A stretch of 64,000 nucleotides of DNA from Blastocystis sp. Blastoise (Eukaryota > Sar > Bigyra > Opalinata > Blastocystidae). Below the pieces are notes generated by a model. That model did not search any database and was not told the origin of the DNA. It saw nothing but the letters and a program-made list of their open reading frames with translations. The translations under genes were made by a program, and so were the position numbers. Location: positions 558,001 through 622,000 of the forward strand of contig JBBPEB010000030.1 in NCBI GenBank assembly GCA_039096225.1, read 5' to 3'. Shown in pieces: positions 36,536-55,992 of the stretch (its first letter is position 1; every line of letters begins with the position of its first letter).

Positions 36536-37035
36536 CTTATATTGTTATCCTGTTTTAAAAAAAGAAATATCTATAGACAATTCTTCAATTTCCCGCCAAA
36601 TCGGAATCTCCAGTTTCTTCTTCACTTCCTTCAAAAGAAACTACTTCTATTGCTCCTGCGTCATCTCTATCGACTTCATCAACAAATATAAATGTAACAA
36701 ACAATAATAAAAATAGTATTCCATCATCATCATCTTCATCCTTATCAACAATATCCACGAATTCTTCAGGAACACGTGCTACAAATAAAAAGCTAATTAC
36801 AAAAGAAAATACAACTCATAAAAAAATAGTTAGTTCTTCTATATCTATTCAAAGTATATATCAACTTTATTTGTATTTTAATTATCTATATATATATATA
36901 TTTTCACTATATTTATTTATCTTAATATTATTTCTTCCTTCTTATTATTTATATCAATAAACCTTATTATTATACATATTATATTATATAGATACTAAAA
37001 AGAGTAAATGGGAAGATAGTTCTGATGAAGAATAA
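34732..37035 (+). CDS. YLPM1-like nuclear P-loop protein
   Basis: The N-terminal half (about 240 residues) is Ser/Thr/Asn/Pro-rich with Pro runs (PPPLPPQPPKQP). Then a kinase-like P-loop NTPase domain begins: RPKYICIILRGIPGSGKSYV, as in YLPM1/ZAP3 (family: KVLVIMRGLPGSGKTYLAKLL), a MDTIIEE strand, and a Walker B-like VVIIDNMNLKASDY followed by YTVYLLEM. The C-terminus is Ser/Thr-rich and ends KSKWEDSSDEE-stop at 37033-37035, a W-plus-acidic end typical of splicing-linked nuclear proteins. An intron splits the P-loop codon for the second Gly. Start ATG is at 34732. Family members bind RNA or phosphatase PP1 in the nucleus; the role here is inferred only from similarity. Confidence 0.7.
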
Positions 37036-37476
37036 TAAGATATATTTTATTCTTTTTTAGTTTTTTTGTATACCATTCTTTTATAGTATTATATTTGATT
37101 ACCAATACTTTTTTAATATTGTTTTTGTAATTTTAAGTTTATTTTTATAATTGATTATTATATTGGCATTTGATTAGCATTCTTAAAACATCAGCTTTTA
37201 TGTATAATTCAATTATTATTGTTTTTTAATATAAAATCAGATTGTATAACAAAAAATATTCCCAATAAAAATATTTTTTATATAATGCTAAAATAGTATG
37301 TATGACACAATATATAATGAATCATGTTCAATAAAATATGAAGTTATGATATATATAACAATTAAATATAAATAATAATATATATGAAAATGAAATATAA
37401 ATAGTAAAAAAGTTTAGTGTTTTAATTGAACTCTTTGTTGTCACATATAAAGTGATTATTTTTATATTTTTATAGA
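37036..37476. other. Convergent intergenic region
   Basis: Separates the 3' ends of the YLPM1-like gene (plus) and MSH5 (minus). No feature beyond AT-rich 3' flank sequence. Confidence 0.55.
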
Positions 37477-38198
37477 TCAGTTGACTTCTAATTGCTTTAA
37501 CTTATTTAAGAACTGATTCAGTTGCTCTTCAGGAAGTGTTTTCCAGTCTTTTATGGTCATAAATTCCTTTAATAACGATTGTAGCGATGAAGAAAGAGGA
37601 GAAAGAGTAGTCAATGCTTCTATGGGTTCATCGTTCTCTATACATCTCAATAAATCTTTTGCTCGATCTGTAATTCCCGCGGGGACTCCAGCTATTTGTG
37701 CGCAATAGATCCCATAACTATCGTTACAAATCCCTGGTACTACCCGAAATAGAGGAGTGATTGCTTTATGAGAAGATGATGACGCACCCTGAGTCGACGA
37801 TACATCTGTAGATGCGTCATCTTCAATAAAGACTTGCATTTGTATATAGAGAATAGAAGAAATATTTGATGGAAGAATATCTATATATTAGTATTATGTA
37901 TTATATATATATAAAGAATATCTATAAACATGAATTACGTTGAAGATATTGTGTATAATGAGTTGTCAAAATAACCGTGGGAATAGGTGATAGAGATGCA
38001 AAATAATTTACTAGAGATCCAAATAGAGCGATTCCATCTATAAAATAATAATAATCATAGTTTTTCATATATATATAAGAATTGTTATTATATATAGTTT
38101 GATAATATATTAGTAAGTAAATACCCGCGGGGAGAGTTCCTTTTCCAAATTCATCGATAAGAAGGAGTGACGCAGCAGATGGTGTACCCAACATACGA

Positions 38199-38239
<41 letters not shown>

Positions 38240-38497
38240 TAATAGTCTTAACATCTGAAGTAAAAGCAGAATTAGAGTCTGAACAACTATATATATATAA
38301 ATATAATAATAATAAACAATAATATATAATATCATTATATATATATACGTTTCCATAAGTGACATTTTAGTATATAATCTATAGAAATATATATATAAAT
38401 ATAATTATTGATCCTCTATATATATACCTCTTCATGATGCCCATAACAGCTCTTTCCGCGGGAATATACATACCAATCTGATTCATATACACTAGTA

Positions 38498-38536
<39 letters not shown>

Positions 38537-38667
38537 ATTTGTTTAAGATACACAGATTTCCCGCTGTAATTAGGCCCGGTAAGAATTTGGAGTGAACCCT
38601 TTCTACTATCAATCTATATATATACAGATATATATATATATATTTGAATAATGTACTAGAGAGAATA

Positions 38668-38704
<37 letters not shown>

Positions 38705-39001
38705 TATCATTAGTAATAAATTGGTCCACTGTCAACTCTTGAAGAATATGGCGACTTCCCTATATACATAAACATATATATATATACATATATATCATAA
38801 TAAAAAGAATATTATATATATATATATATATATAAACTTTTATATAAACAACTGAATCTTCAGTTTCAATTGGACAAACTAAATTATAATCGCGGGAAAC
38901 GGATGTATAAGCAAGTAATACATCGATTTCCGCAGTTATTTTACAAATATCAATAAGTAATGATTCTAATTCTAATACTCGGTCTTCCATCTATAAACAT
39001 A

Positions 39002-39041
<40 letters not shown>

Positions 39042-39542
39042 ATATATTATTATTACTTGTGTTTTAATACCTGCTTCTAGATCTATTATAGTGGCATATA
39101 TATCACCATAATCCTATATATATTTTTCTATATATATAATTCATATATATAGAATACTTTATCCATTTTTCGAGTGTAATCACATTTATAATAATAACGG
39201 GAATCGCTTGTAAAAATATATTCAAATTCCTGTGGGAGATCCGGTTTTTCTTCTGAAGTAACTGCAAATGAAGCAACATAACCAACTATATACATAGATA
39301 CGTATATATATATACACTACTTTTAGGTATAAATAAAAAATTCCAGAGAAGCATGTGTAATTGAGGATATTTGCACGTGTAGATCCCCCTTTGTTCATCC
39401 AATAGTTCTTCGAGTTGTGAATAGAGATAACGATGTTGATCTAAAGTACTATCAATACCTATATATATATAATATATAATAATAATATATACCAATTTGA
39501 ATGACTACTCTCTTTTTAAGTATCGATTCAGATATATCAATA

Positions 39543-39593
<51 letters not shown>

Positions 39594-40087
39594 AGTGACA
39601 TACCTTTTCAAGAAGATTATGAAGAAGAATAACATGTGAGTCTCTCAATATAATTGGCCATTTTGTGATGATAGAGAGGGATTCTGGAATACTATTTCAC
39701 ATATAATAGTATATATATATATATATATATATACGGAAGAGTATTATACTTCTGTAGTAAGGAAAGTATTTCTCCGAAATGCAATATATTAGAAAGACTA
39801 TGGTATAAAGATATCCTATATATATATATATAATAATAATATATATATATACCAATCTGTGAATTTTGCTTGAACTGTTTTGATACGAAGAATAATTCTT
39901 GATATATCCTTAATCCCCGCGATTATGGGAGACATTTGAGGGAGAAGAGCCGAGAATGAGGATTGTAAGAAGTATTGAATCATCTATATATATAATAATA
40001 ATAATAGTATATATATATATATATATATATATATACTTGTTGTCTATATAAGATCTTTGTTTTATCACATAACGGAGAGGACATCCA

Positions 40088-40148
<61 letters not shown>

Positions 40149-40495
40149 TGTTTTAGTAATCTCATTCCCGCGGGAGTTTTGGTTCGATCCATTAGTGAAA
40201 ATAAAGAAAATCCTACATATATATATACATATATACATATATATATACATATATAATTTATAAATACCTTCTTTTTCTTTTCCTTTTCCTTTAATTACAG
40301 AAGGATGAAAATCGACTGAAAAGATCTGAAGGTCACTATAAGCATTCTATAAATATATATATATATATTAAATAAATAAAATATTTGGTAATTCTATATA
40401 CTGGTTCCATATACATATATGTAGAGAGAGTTAATGTTGATAAGGAATGTATTGTTAATTGACTATTCTCTATATATATTATATATACACTTTTA

Positions 40496-40530
<35 letters not shown>

Positions 40531-40596
40531 TACCCCTATCCAATTCTCCATTGATTCTATTTCGTATTATATACTGAAATAAAGCTCCCATAGACC

Positions 40597-40669
<73 letters not shown>

Positions 40670-41628
40670 AAATATAATAAAAAAAGATATAAAGTGAATA
40701 TAATACAATAAATAATAATAAAAACAAATCTATAATTTACCCTTTCAATTTGATTTCTGTCTATATATCCATCGACAGATGAATAAGTACCATTAATAAT
40801 AGTACTATAGAGAGAAGGCTGATCTATATATATATATATATATAAATGAAATGAATATATTTTTATAACTATATGGAATACTATAAATAAATACATAATC
40901 TAGAATCATATAAATAACTATATATATATACTTGATATATGAATAATATTGAATAATTCCAGGCAATTTTGATAGTCAACTAAAGAGTATAATATAACAT
41001 ATATGTTTATAATAATATAAAAAAAAACATTCACAAAAATACATGTAGATGCCTTTAGGAATTGAATAGAAGGAGGATTCAATGAAGAATAAACATTAGA
41101 CTGATTTTCTAAATGATTCTTTGAAGTTTTTGAATTATTTATAGATGAAGAGGAAAAAGGAAATGTACTGAATTGAGTTTTTAGAAGATCAACAATATCA
41201 GAATCACATTGAGAACTATATTGTGATTATGTTTTCATTAAATATAATATGATGAACAACAACATTATTAAAAAGAATACCTTAATAGAAATGTTTTTGG
41301 AGAATATGTATTTAAAACTAAAGAATATTATAAAAAGCTATATTTATTATACTTTGATTCATTTGATTTTGAAAATCATCACCAAGAACAAATTCTCCTG
41401 ATTCCATTTCTTGGGTATCAATCATGTAACATGAAATTCCGATTCTATACAATGAAAGTTTGATTTTATAGAAGATACTTAGCTGAACTGAAACTGAGAC
41501 AACATAAAGTCTATATAAGACTAAAAATGAAAGTATAAAATCATTACATTGAGTCGTGATTCTTGATCATCGATATTCATGTTATATGTATTTATGTCCT
41601 CGTCACTGCTATCCGTATTTACAGACAT
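37477..41628 (-). CDS. MSH5: MutS homologue MSH5 (meiotic recombination)
   Basis: MSH5 pairs with MSH4 to stabilise crossover intermediates in meiosis. The ATPase core is clear: [19 protein letters not shown] (Walker A; family ITGPNSSGKSIYLKQVG), then [13 protein letters not shown] (family GSFVPAEEA), [11 protein letters not shown] (Walker B) with [15 protein letters not shown], and an ILTTHY strand. The last exon has an [10 protein letters not shown] segment like the MSH5 LIRSGKPIKPV and ends KLKQLEVN-stop. These fit MSH5 better than MSH2, MSH3 or MSH6, and I see no N-terminal mismatch-binding Phe-X-Glu motif. Start ATG is at 41628 ([13 protein letters not shown]). About seventeen introns, mostly (TA)n, cut the gene into small exons. 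Its presence implies a sexual or parasexual cycle. Confidence 0.85.
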
Positions 41629-41807
41629 TTTAAATCAACTAGAATGCTTAATTAATATCATATTATAAATAATCATTAAAAAAAAAATCCCTCTTTTTAT
41701 TTTTTTTTGCATTTACAGACTTTATTCAAATATATTTTTATTAATTTACACAACAAATAGTATAAATTAAGAAATCAAAAAAGAATTAATATATTTTTAT
41801 GATTAAA

Positions 41808-44071
41808 TTATGTGAACCTAGATGATAATCGTTGAATAGAAGAAAGAACATTTTGGGTTTGTGAAAGAAGCTGTTCATATCGTTGAGCAGCATCTTGTCT
41901 TTGTGTTGTAGTTCCAGAATCAAGGATTTGAGAAAATTGTGTTGTTTCTTGTTCAACAGAACTAAGTAATGTAGAAAAAAGATTCAACGTATTTCTAAAT
42001 TCCTATAAAGATATTTTTAAAATTACTATGAAATATATAAATATAATATGAAATATATAAATATAATATGAAATATATAATTTAATATGAAATAATAAAT
42101 ATAATATGAAATAATAAATATAATATGAAATATTTAAATATAATATGAAATATATAAATATAATATGAAATATATAAATATAATATGAAATATATAAATT
42201 TAATATAAAATATGTAAATATAATATGAAATATACTCCAATATCATGAGAATTAAGTTGTTCATTATTTTGTGAAGATGAAGAGTTTAAAAGAGATGGAG
42301 AGGAGAGAGATTGTAATGGTTTTGATTTTTGTGGAGAAGAGAATTGACTACTTGGTTTTGATTCTAAAGGAATAGTAGTATTTGATGATTGATTGCTATT
42401 TGAATGAAGAGGCATAGACTGAGAGCGACTTGTTTCAGTTGAATCTTTTGATTTTTGTTTCTTTGACGAATCCACAGTAGTTGCTGATGATAAAGAGAAA
42501 CGTTGACTATCCTTATGTTGATCTTTCATAGGATTCTGTTGATTGGCTATTATAGGAGATATATTATGTATGTAAGTTCTAGACGTAGTATTATCGTTAA
42601 TTTTATTATCACTAGGAGTAGTAGTAGTAGCTTTATTATTAGTAGTAGTAGCAATATTCGTAGCATTATTATTCGTAGAATTATTATTATTATTCGCAGC
42701 ATTATTAGTAATATTCGTAGCATTATTATTCGTAGCATTATTATTCGTAGCAATATGATTATTATTCGTAGCAATATGATTATTATTCGTAGCAATATGA
42801 TTATTATTCGTAGCACTATTAATGTTAGAAAAAGAAAATCTTCTTAGATTACTATTAGTTCTAGTTCGGGTAGCATTATTAAGATGATTAATATGTTGAC
42901 TAGAATTTGTATTATTATTAGTAGTAGTATTAGAAGAGTTTATAGTTCGATTTGTATTGGTAGTTACTCGGATAGAATTACTATTATTAGTAGTAGTAGT
43001 AGAACCATTAGCATTAAAAGTATTGCCAGTTATAAAAGGCGGTACAGATAGCCAGTTTCTGATATTTTGTCTTTCTTCTGTAGTAAAGCTAGCAATTCGA
43101 GAGGCACGATCAGGAGTACATGGATCCGTATCAGAAGAAGTAGAAGCACTGCGATGAAAATGATGGCGATGACGATGACGTGTAGTATTAGAAGGATTAT
43201 TAGAAGGATTATTAGAAGGATTATTAGAAGGAGTATTAGAATTATTAGAATTATTAGAATTATTAGAATTATTAGAAGGAGTATTAGAAGGATTAGAAGG
43301 ATTATTAGAAGGATTAGATGTATTAGAATTATTAAAAACATTTGAATTATTAGAATTATTCGTATTAGATCTATTGTCCATTTCATTGTTACTATCACCA
43401 TTATCATTATCATCATCATCAGCATTCACACTATTCAATAAACTATAAAATAAAGAGCCCAAAGGATCTAAGGATGCATCAATTGTATTCGTTTCACGTC
43501 GTGATATAGGCCTCGTAAATGAAGAATTTGGCTGTGTAACTATTTATTTGATATATATATTAATACATTTGATATCAAAATAAATATATATATATATACA
43601 TGATGAAAAAGAAAAATTAAAGGGAAGCGTCTATAGTAAGAGAAAAATCAATGAAAGAATGATTATTATATACATTGATGTGTGGGAAATTGGGATTCTC
43701 ATCATTTTCATTAGATGATGATTGAGAATGAGACTGGTTGGGCTATATAATAATATACATATATATCATAAAACTTAGAATTGTAATAAAATTACAAATT
43801 AAAATAATATTTATAGAATTGTATATACGTCAATCCTCACTAAATGAATTGCACATTCATCATCGATTCCATAGGAATCTAAATCCTTATGATCATCTAA
43901 ACACTTTCCACAGTAAATGAGTTTTTGGCAATCTTTCGATATCCCTCTTTCTGATTCAATCTCGTTCTTCAATTCTTCAACTGTAGAAACTTTATCAACA
44001 TTGATACAAAAGTTCGACTCATAAGGATCAATAATTCTTAACTTGATATCACGATAATCGTTCGGATTCAT
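41808..44071 (-). CDS. Ubiquitin-like-domain protein with Asn/Ser-rich middle
   Basis: The N-terminus is a ubiquitin-like fold: IKLRIIDPYESNFCINV, then STVEELKNEIESERGI, CQKLIYCGKCLDD and CAIHLVRID, most like the UBL of BAG6/Scythe or ubiquilin proteins (family end: HLVER). The middle, about 400 residues, is low complexity: NNSN, NPSN, NNATN and HIATNNN repeats and Ser/Gln stretches. The C-terminal exon is a short helix (FRNTLNLFSTLLSSVEQ...RLSSRFT-stop at 41808-41810). No UBA or BAG domain could be made out. Start ATG is at 44071. An intron at about 42003-42232 is a minisatellite. A ubiquitin-pathway or chaperone-linked role is possible but unproven. Confidence 0.65.
42010..42232. repeat. 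Intronic minisatellite of AATATGAAATATATAAAT units
   Basis: About eleven imperfect units in an intron of the UBL protein gene, joining the middle region to the last exon. Confidence 0.85.
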
Positions 44072-44443
44072 ACTTCTAACGATATTGAACTAATTTTTAT
44101 GATGATTTATTTACTTATTATGGATAATAAACATAAATTAATGAAAAAACTCGATTCATTCTTTTCAGAGTATTTCAGATTATTCTAGAAAAGCAATTGA
44201 CTGAGATTGGCTGAAATTGATTTAGAAAAAGTTCTCTACTGTTTTTTTCAATCTTGGTATACAAACGAAAAATCGTGGTTTTATTTGATGAATGCTGAGT
44301 CTTTTGGATATCTTTCATAAAAAAGAAAAAGAGAAGAGTATTCTTTTTCCCCTTTTTACATTGTATTGAATAATACTGATTATTGTCTCTTTATAAGGGG
44401 AATTTTAAATATTATTTTAAGGAGAGAAACATATTAATGACAT
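44072..44443. other. Divergent intergenic region
   Basis: Lies between the starts of the UBL protein gene (minus) and the aminotransferase gene (plus). It should contain both promoters. Short upstream frames start at 44437 and 44444, ahead of the preferred aminotransferase start. Confidence 0.5.
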
Positions 44444-44500
44444 ATGAACACATTTTATTCATTTATTATTTTATTTATTTATTTGTGTAAACTGACTGAA

Positions 44501-45495
44501 ATGCCTCAATACGAAAAGGCTATGCATCTAGTGAAGATTGCTGTCCAGAATAATAGTGGAAAATTAAGTATAGCTACTGGATCTGCTGATGAAATGTTAC
44601 AACAACTTGCTCGTGGTGCGTACACTGCTGCAAGAACCGTTCAAGGAACAAAGGTGTTTCGTTTTAGTCAACATCTTCAACGTTTGTCAAATTCTATAAT
44701 TGGATTATCTCCTGAAGGCAGCTACATTCCTAATGATGCTATTTTAAAAGATAAAGTTGTGAATTCTATTTGTGATACGTATGATTATTTGTGTAAACAA
44801 GATAAAACAATTCTTGAAAACAATAAAGATATTCGTTTTACAATTCATTTCCCTGTTCCTATAATAGAAAATGTATTTTTTTTTTCTTATTTTTATTTTA
44901 TTTTTATTTTATTTTTATCAATTTTTTTTTTATCATTTTTTTATCATTTTTTTATCATTTTTTATTTCATTTTTTTATTTGTGCTTAGTATTATAAAATA
45001 TAGACCTTTGATTTCAATGTGCATATGTCTGTAATGCCTGGAATACGTCCTCCTCCAATTTATGTCAATTTATATAATAAGCCTAGAGAACACGCCCTAG
45101 TTAAAGATAGTCAATGGGTCAAGTATATTCATTTATATTACTTATATTGTTAGTGTTCTATTTATTTATTCAATTTTATATATTTTTTATGTAGCTATAT
45201 ATATATATATTCATTTTATTCATATTTTTCTTATATATTATTATTTATATAGAAATCGTAGTGTAATATATTCTCAATTAGCATCGGATATAGAAGAGAT
45301 ATTACTATATACCAATGAGGGAGAAGTATTAGAAGGAAGTCAAAGTAATTGCTTTATTATTCAAGATGGAACCATGTATATATATGTATTATATTATATA
45401 TACTATATATATATTAATTTGGATATATATTCTTTATTGGTATATTATTATATCATTTTTTTTTATATTATTTTATTTTATTTTTTAATAAGAAA

Positions 45496-45543
<48 letters not shown>

Positions 45544-45766
45544 ATACAGCTAATGAAGGTATTTTAAATGGAACAGTACGTGAAATGGTACTTCATTTAA
45601 TTCGTAAATATAATATTCCTCTTTCTTTTGAACCTTGTAATATACATGATATAAATAAATGGGAAGGAGCTTTTATTACTAGTACTTCTCGATGGATTAT
45701 GAACATTAATGCTATTAAAGTATATTCTTATGTTTATTAGAGTGTTTATTATGTTTATTATAGTCA

Positions 45767-45815
<49 letters not shown>

Positions 45816-45905
45816 ATAGGAAAACGATCAAGTAATTAAATCTTTTGATAAGAATCCTCTTATAGAACAATTAGAAGAAGGAGTAGCCAGTCAAATCAAT
45901 GAAGA

Positions 45906-45951
<46 letters not shown>

Positions 45952-45998
45952 ATTTATGTCATATATATAGATGTGAAGAAGTTATTACTCGCCATTAA
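44501..45998 (+). CDS. Class IV PLP-dependent aminotransferase
   Basis: Fold-type IV PLP enzyme of the branched-chain aminotransferase / D-amino acid aminotransferase / aminodeoxychorismate lyase group. Visible features: RGAYTAARTVQGTKVFRFSQHLQRL (family: active-site entry then FRLxxHLxRL); DSQWVKNRSVIYSQLASDI, whose Lys is the likely PLP Schiff-base residue; NEGEVLEGSQSNCFII (family: EGSxSNxFx); TANEGILNGTVREMVL (phosphate-binding ILxGxxR); and AFITSTSRWIMNI. It ends CEEVITRH-stop at 45996-45998. Five or six introns. The start chosen is ATG 44501 (MPQYEKAM); an in-frame ATG at 44444 would add 19 mostly hydrophobic residues. The substrate cannot be fixed from sequence. Confidence 0.75.
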
Positions 45999-46088
45999 TA
46001 CATATAAATATATACTTTTATATATCTGTAAGTTGTTTTTTTTTTTTTATTTATTATACATCTAAATATATTATATATATTTTTATAA

Positions 46089-46186
46089 TTCGCTTAAATG
46101 TTCATCTATATATCTTTCTTTTAAGCGAAACTATGCTTTTATGATGAGCCACAGTTTATATACTTTATATATATATTGTGGCTCAT
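46089..46186. terminator. Two adjacent perfect hairpins downstream of the aminotransferase gene
   Basis: First inverted repeat: TTCGCTTAA at 46089-46097 with TTAAGCGAA at 46121-46129. Second: ATGAGCCACA at 46144-46153 with TGTGGCTCAT at 46177-46186, loop of about 23 nt. Both are far more GC-rich than their surroundings. They may be RNA 3'-end or processing structures, or a small structured RNA. The terminator type is a best fit only. Confidence 0.45.
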
Positions 46187-46442
46187 ATGTTTGAGATAAT
46201 AGTTTTTGAGATTCATAGTGTTTTTATTTATTTATAGGCTAATTCATTTTATTTATATTTTCTATATTTATATTTTATTTAATTCTTTACAATTCACATA
46301 TATCAAACACATTGTTTGGCTTAAATTTTTATAAAGTCTAAATAGTTTTGCTATTAAAACTTTTTTTTCAAACTAGTTACTGTAAAAGATGAAACACAAA
46401 AGAAAAATTTTTAATAAAAAAAAATATTAAATTTACTTATAT

Positions 46443-49534
<3,092 letters not shown>

Positions 49535-50024
49535 GTACTCAATGAATAAACACACTAAATATCAATAAATAATCAGTTTAATTCGTTTCATGTGATCTAG
49601 AATTTGTTTAGAAATTATAATTAATTACATAAAATACAAAATGTGCTTTGTTCTTTATATTATTTTAATTTAAATTTTATGAACAATGTTTTGAAATACT
49701 TAATTATATCTTTTACTCATAAAAAAAAACTTTTCATGTCTAACAATAAAAATTAAAAAATTTGAAAAATAAATTTCTATTCAAATACAAAATGAAATCA
49801 ACATATTTTGTCAACGAAATCAGAATATAGAAACCTAGTCAATAATGATCTGTAAGAAAAGGATATAAAAATCAATGATAGATATGACATGTTGGACATA
49901 CATGGTTGTTTCTCTATTGATAGATAGATTAGATATATTTTGAAATATAGGCTAGCAACGTTACACGAATGGTATCTTTCAGATAATTAGTTTTTTATCC
50001 TTATTCAAAAAATACTTATAATTG
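49535..50024. other. Intergenic region
   Basis: Between the BRCA1/BARD1-like stop and the F-box-like start. AT-rich with no reading frame, repeat or RNA recognised. Confidence 0.55.
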
Positions 50025-51093
50025 ATGGATCATCACGATTCATTGATTATATATATTCATCACGATGGTTCGAGAGTATCTGCTGTTCGGTATATGGAAG
50101 CAGGATCTAGTCGTAAGCGACTGTCCGTAGATAATAGTGAAATTACGAGTATTGCATCTCTGTCAATCGATGAAATGAATTGTATTGCCGATTATCTGAA
50201 TGGAATTGATGTATATCATTTATCAAAATGTTCAAAGATGTATATAAGCATTATTCTTTACTCTATTATACAACATGTTTTTCTTTGATTATCAACAAGA
50301 GCCAAAAATACTATTTTATCCACTATATAGTTTTGTTGGTTTACAATATTATCGTCCTCGATGGAGTTCTTTATTGATACATCCAACAGATGATTTAGAA
50401 GAATGGAAGAAGATTTTATATAAATATAATAAGATTATTCGATATATTACAATTAGTGGTCCTACATATTGTCCATTGAAAGATTTCTTAGAATTTATAG
50501 CTACTATTAATAAAGATTTAATTTTAATTAAATATATTCATTCTTATAATCATTTCTTTTTTACTAATTCAAATTGTCCAGTAATAGAAACAGAATTCCC
50601 TTCTCATCATTGTGTATGGAATACACAATCTTCTATTCAAAACCATTTTCAAAAAAGAGGTGATTCTGTTAAACAGAAATATTGTTTTTTACATGGACAT
50701 CCCAATTTTGAATATATACGATATCAATTTGAGTTTTATATATATGCTCCAAAATATAGTGATATTGTTTTAGAAATACTAGCTAATAAAGTAATGATAG
50801 GAACTATGAGATTTTATACTTCAAAAGAATCAGGATATTATAAAGTAAATGATGTTACACGATTAATTCCTTCTATTTTTAATAATGAAGATCATAGTAT
50901 GATTCTTTCTATTGTTTTTAAAACAGATTTAGAAGAAAAGTCATATTTATCTATGCCTAAAATAGGTCTTCTTTATTTCTATAATAAATCATCACAGATG
51001 AATATTTATGAGCATGTATTAACCAATTTTGAATGTCAACGAAGTTGCACCAGATGCCCTAAACGAAGACAATCCGTACAAACGTTTAATTGA
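50025..51093 (+). CDS. F-box-like protein
   Basis: After a basic N-terminal segment (SSRKRLSVD) comes SIDEMNCIADYLNGIDVYHLSKCSK, which fits the F-box pattern (LPxExxxxIxxYLxxxDLxxLSxVCK). One intron, 50240-50330, starts GTATATAAG and ends CTATATAG. Splicing gives SKIFVGLQYYRPRWSSLLI in frame, like the usual F-box continuation. The rest (about 270 residues) is a beta-rich domain with no family I recognise (FEFYIYAPKYSDIVLEILAN...VMIGTMRFYTS). It ends with a Cys/Arg cluster (CQRSCTRCPKRRQ) and the stop at 51091-51093. F-box proteins recruit substrates to SCF ubiquitin ligases. Start ATG is at 50025. Confidence 0.55.
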
Positions 51094-51343
51094 TTCTTAA
51101 AGTCTTTTGACATATTTTCATTTGTATTATTTGTTTTATGTTGATTTATATACTTTTCTCTATATGTTATTATTGTTCATTTTTCCACTATTAAGATTTG
51201 GTTTTGTAATTGTTGTTTTTATTTTGTAAAAACCCATATAATTTCAATCAATGAGTTAGAATTGTTGTGGAATATATTTATGTAGTATTTAAATGATTAA
51301 AAAAATAGAAATAAGCAGAGTATCAGAAACAATTATTTTTTAA

Positions 51344-54205
<2,862 letters not shown>

Positions 54206-54438
54206 GAAAAATGAACAATCAATTATTATTTTTTTGTTTGTTTTTGAGTTTTTAAGTTTATAAAGAGAATATAATATCAATAAAAAAATAATAAAATAAT
54301 GAAAAATGTTTAATAGGAAGAAATTTTAAAAAATTAAAAAAAAAATTTCAAAAAAAAAATAAAAAAATAAAAAAATAAATTTTATAACTTTATATTGTTT
54401 TATTTTATTAATAAAAATAATTATTGAGGTTATAAGAG

Positions 54439-55992
54439 ATGGTGGAGAATAGTGAAGAATTAAATTTTTGTGAAACAGTGACAATTGATGTAGATGATGT
54501 AGAGAAGAAGCAATTATATTCGGATCCTATCAAATCTTTTAATGATACGAAATTGTCTACTCGATTTTATGAGGTATCAACATTATTAAAACTTGTGAAT
54601 CCGACTCCAGTTCAAGAATGGTCTTGGTATCCTTTAATTAATAATGAAGAAGTGATTACGAAAGCTGAGACAGGAAGTGGTAAAACATTGAGTTTTTTAC
54701 TTCCTACGATGGAAAAAATATTTCAGAAGCAACGTCATACATTTGATTCATTAATAAATAAAGATTATTGTGTTCCAGATGCATTGATATTGACTCCAAC
54801 AAGAGAATTAGCTCAACAAGTATTTTATAAATATATGTTTTATTTATTTATTATATAGTTATTTATATGTTTTATTTATTTATTATATAGTTATTTATAT
54901 GTTTTATTTATTTATTATATAGTTATTTATATGTTTTATTTATTTATTATTATTAAATATATAGATATATAATTTATGTTTGAAGATTCAAAAGATATTT
55001 AATATTAATTCGAGTTTAGTTACAGGAGGTGTAGGAAAGGATAATCAATTAAAATCATTATTAGAATCGAAATGTAATATATTAATAGCTACTCCAGGAA
55101 GGTATATATATAATATATATAATATATATAATATATATAATATATATAATATATAGATTAGTTGATTTATTGGAGAATAAGAAAGTGAATTGTGATTCTA
55201 TTCATACAATAATATTTGATGAAGCAGATAAAATGCTGGATATGGGTTTTAAAGATCAATTACAAACGATATATACATATTTATATCCAATAGATACAGA
55301 AGAGGAGAAGAAGAAGAAGAATATTCAATGTTTATTATTTAGTGCTACTTATCAAGAGAATATAAAAGAGTTGACTAGTCGTTGGATGACTTCAAAGAGT
55401 CCTATTCTTATATCTATTTCTCCTCCTTCTCTTCTCTCTTCAAGAAATACAGAGATCTCTATTTGTAATAATATTATTCAAGACGTACATATTTGTGCTG
55501 AACACAAGAAACAACGAAAACTTATGGATTTCATTCGAGTTTGTTTTATTTATTATTTTATTTTATTTATTATTTTATTTATTATTATTTTATTTATTTT
55601 ATTTATATATTATATATTATATAAATATATTCTTCTTCTTCTTCTATAGTATGTATTAGAAGAAGATAAGAAGAATGGAAAACGTCAGAGATCTTTAATA
55701 TGTATATTTGTAAATACAATTCGTAATGCAAGAGAAGTCTATCAATTTATTCATGATGTATTTATATATATTTTATTATGATTATTATGATTATATATAT
55801 ATATATGAATAGAAATGGGATGAAGGAAATCCATATTTAAAACATAAAGAACAAAATACTACAGAATCCAAGTATATAATGATATATATATAATTATTCT
55901 TATTCTTATGATTCTATTAGACGTCCTCCTAAGCCCTTAAATGTCGCTATTCTACATGGTCAACTTTCTCAAGAGTATATATATATATATAA

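Noticed and set aside
42503-43425. Arg/Ile- and Leu-rich frames overlapping the UBL protein gene
   Set aside because: Shadow frames of the Asn/Ser-rich coding repeats on the opposite strand or in other phases.
50238-50332. A frameshift in the F-box-like gene
   Set aside because: An intron 50240-50330 with ordinary GTATAT and CTATATAG ends joins the two frames (SKIFVGLQYY), so no break is needed.
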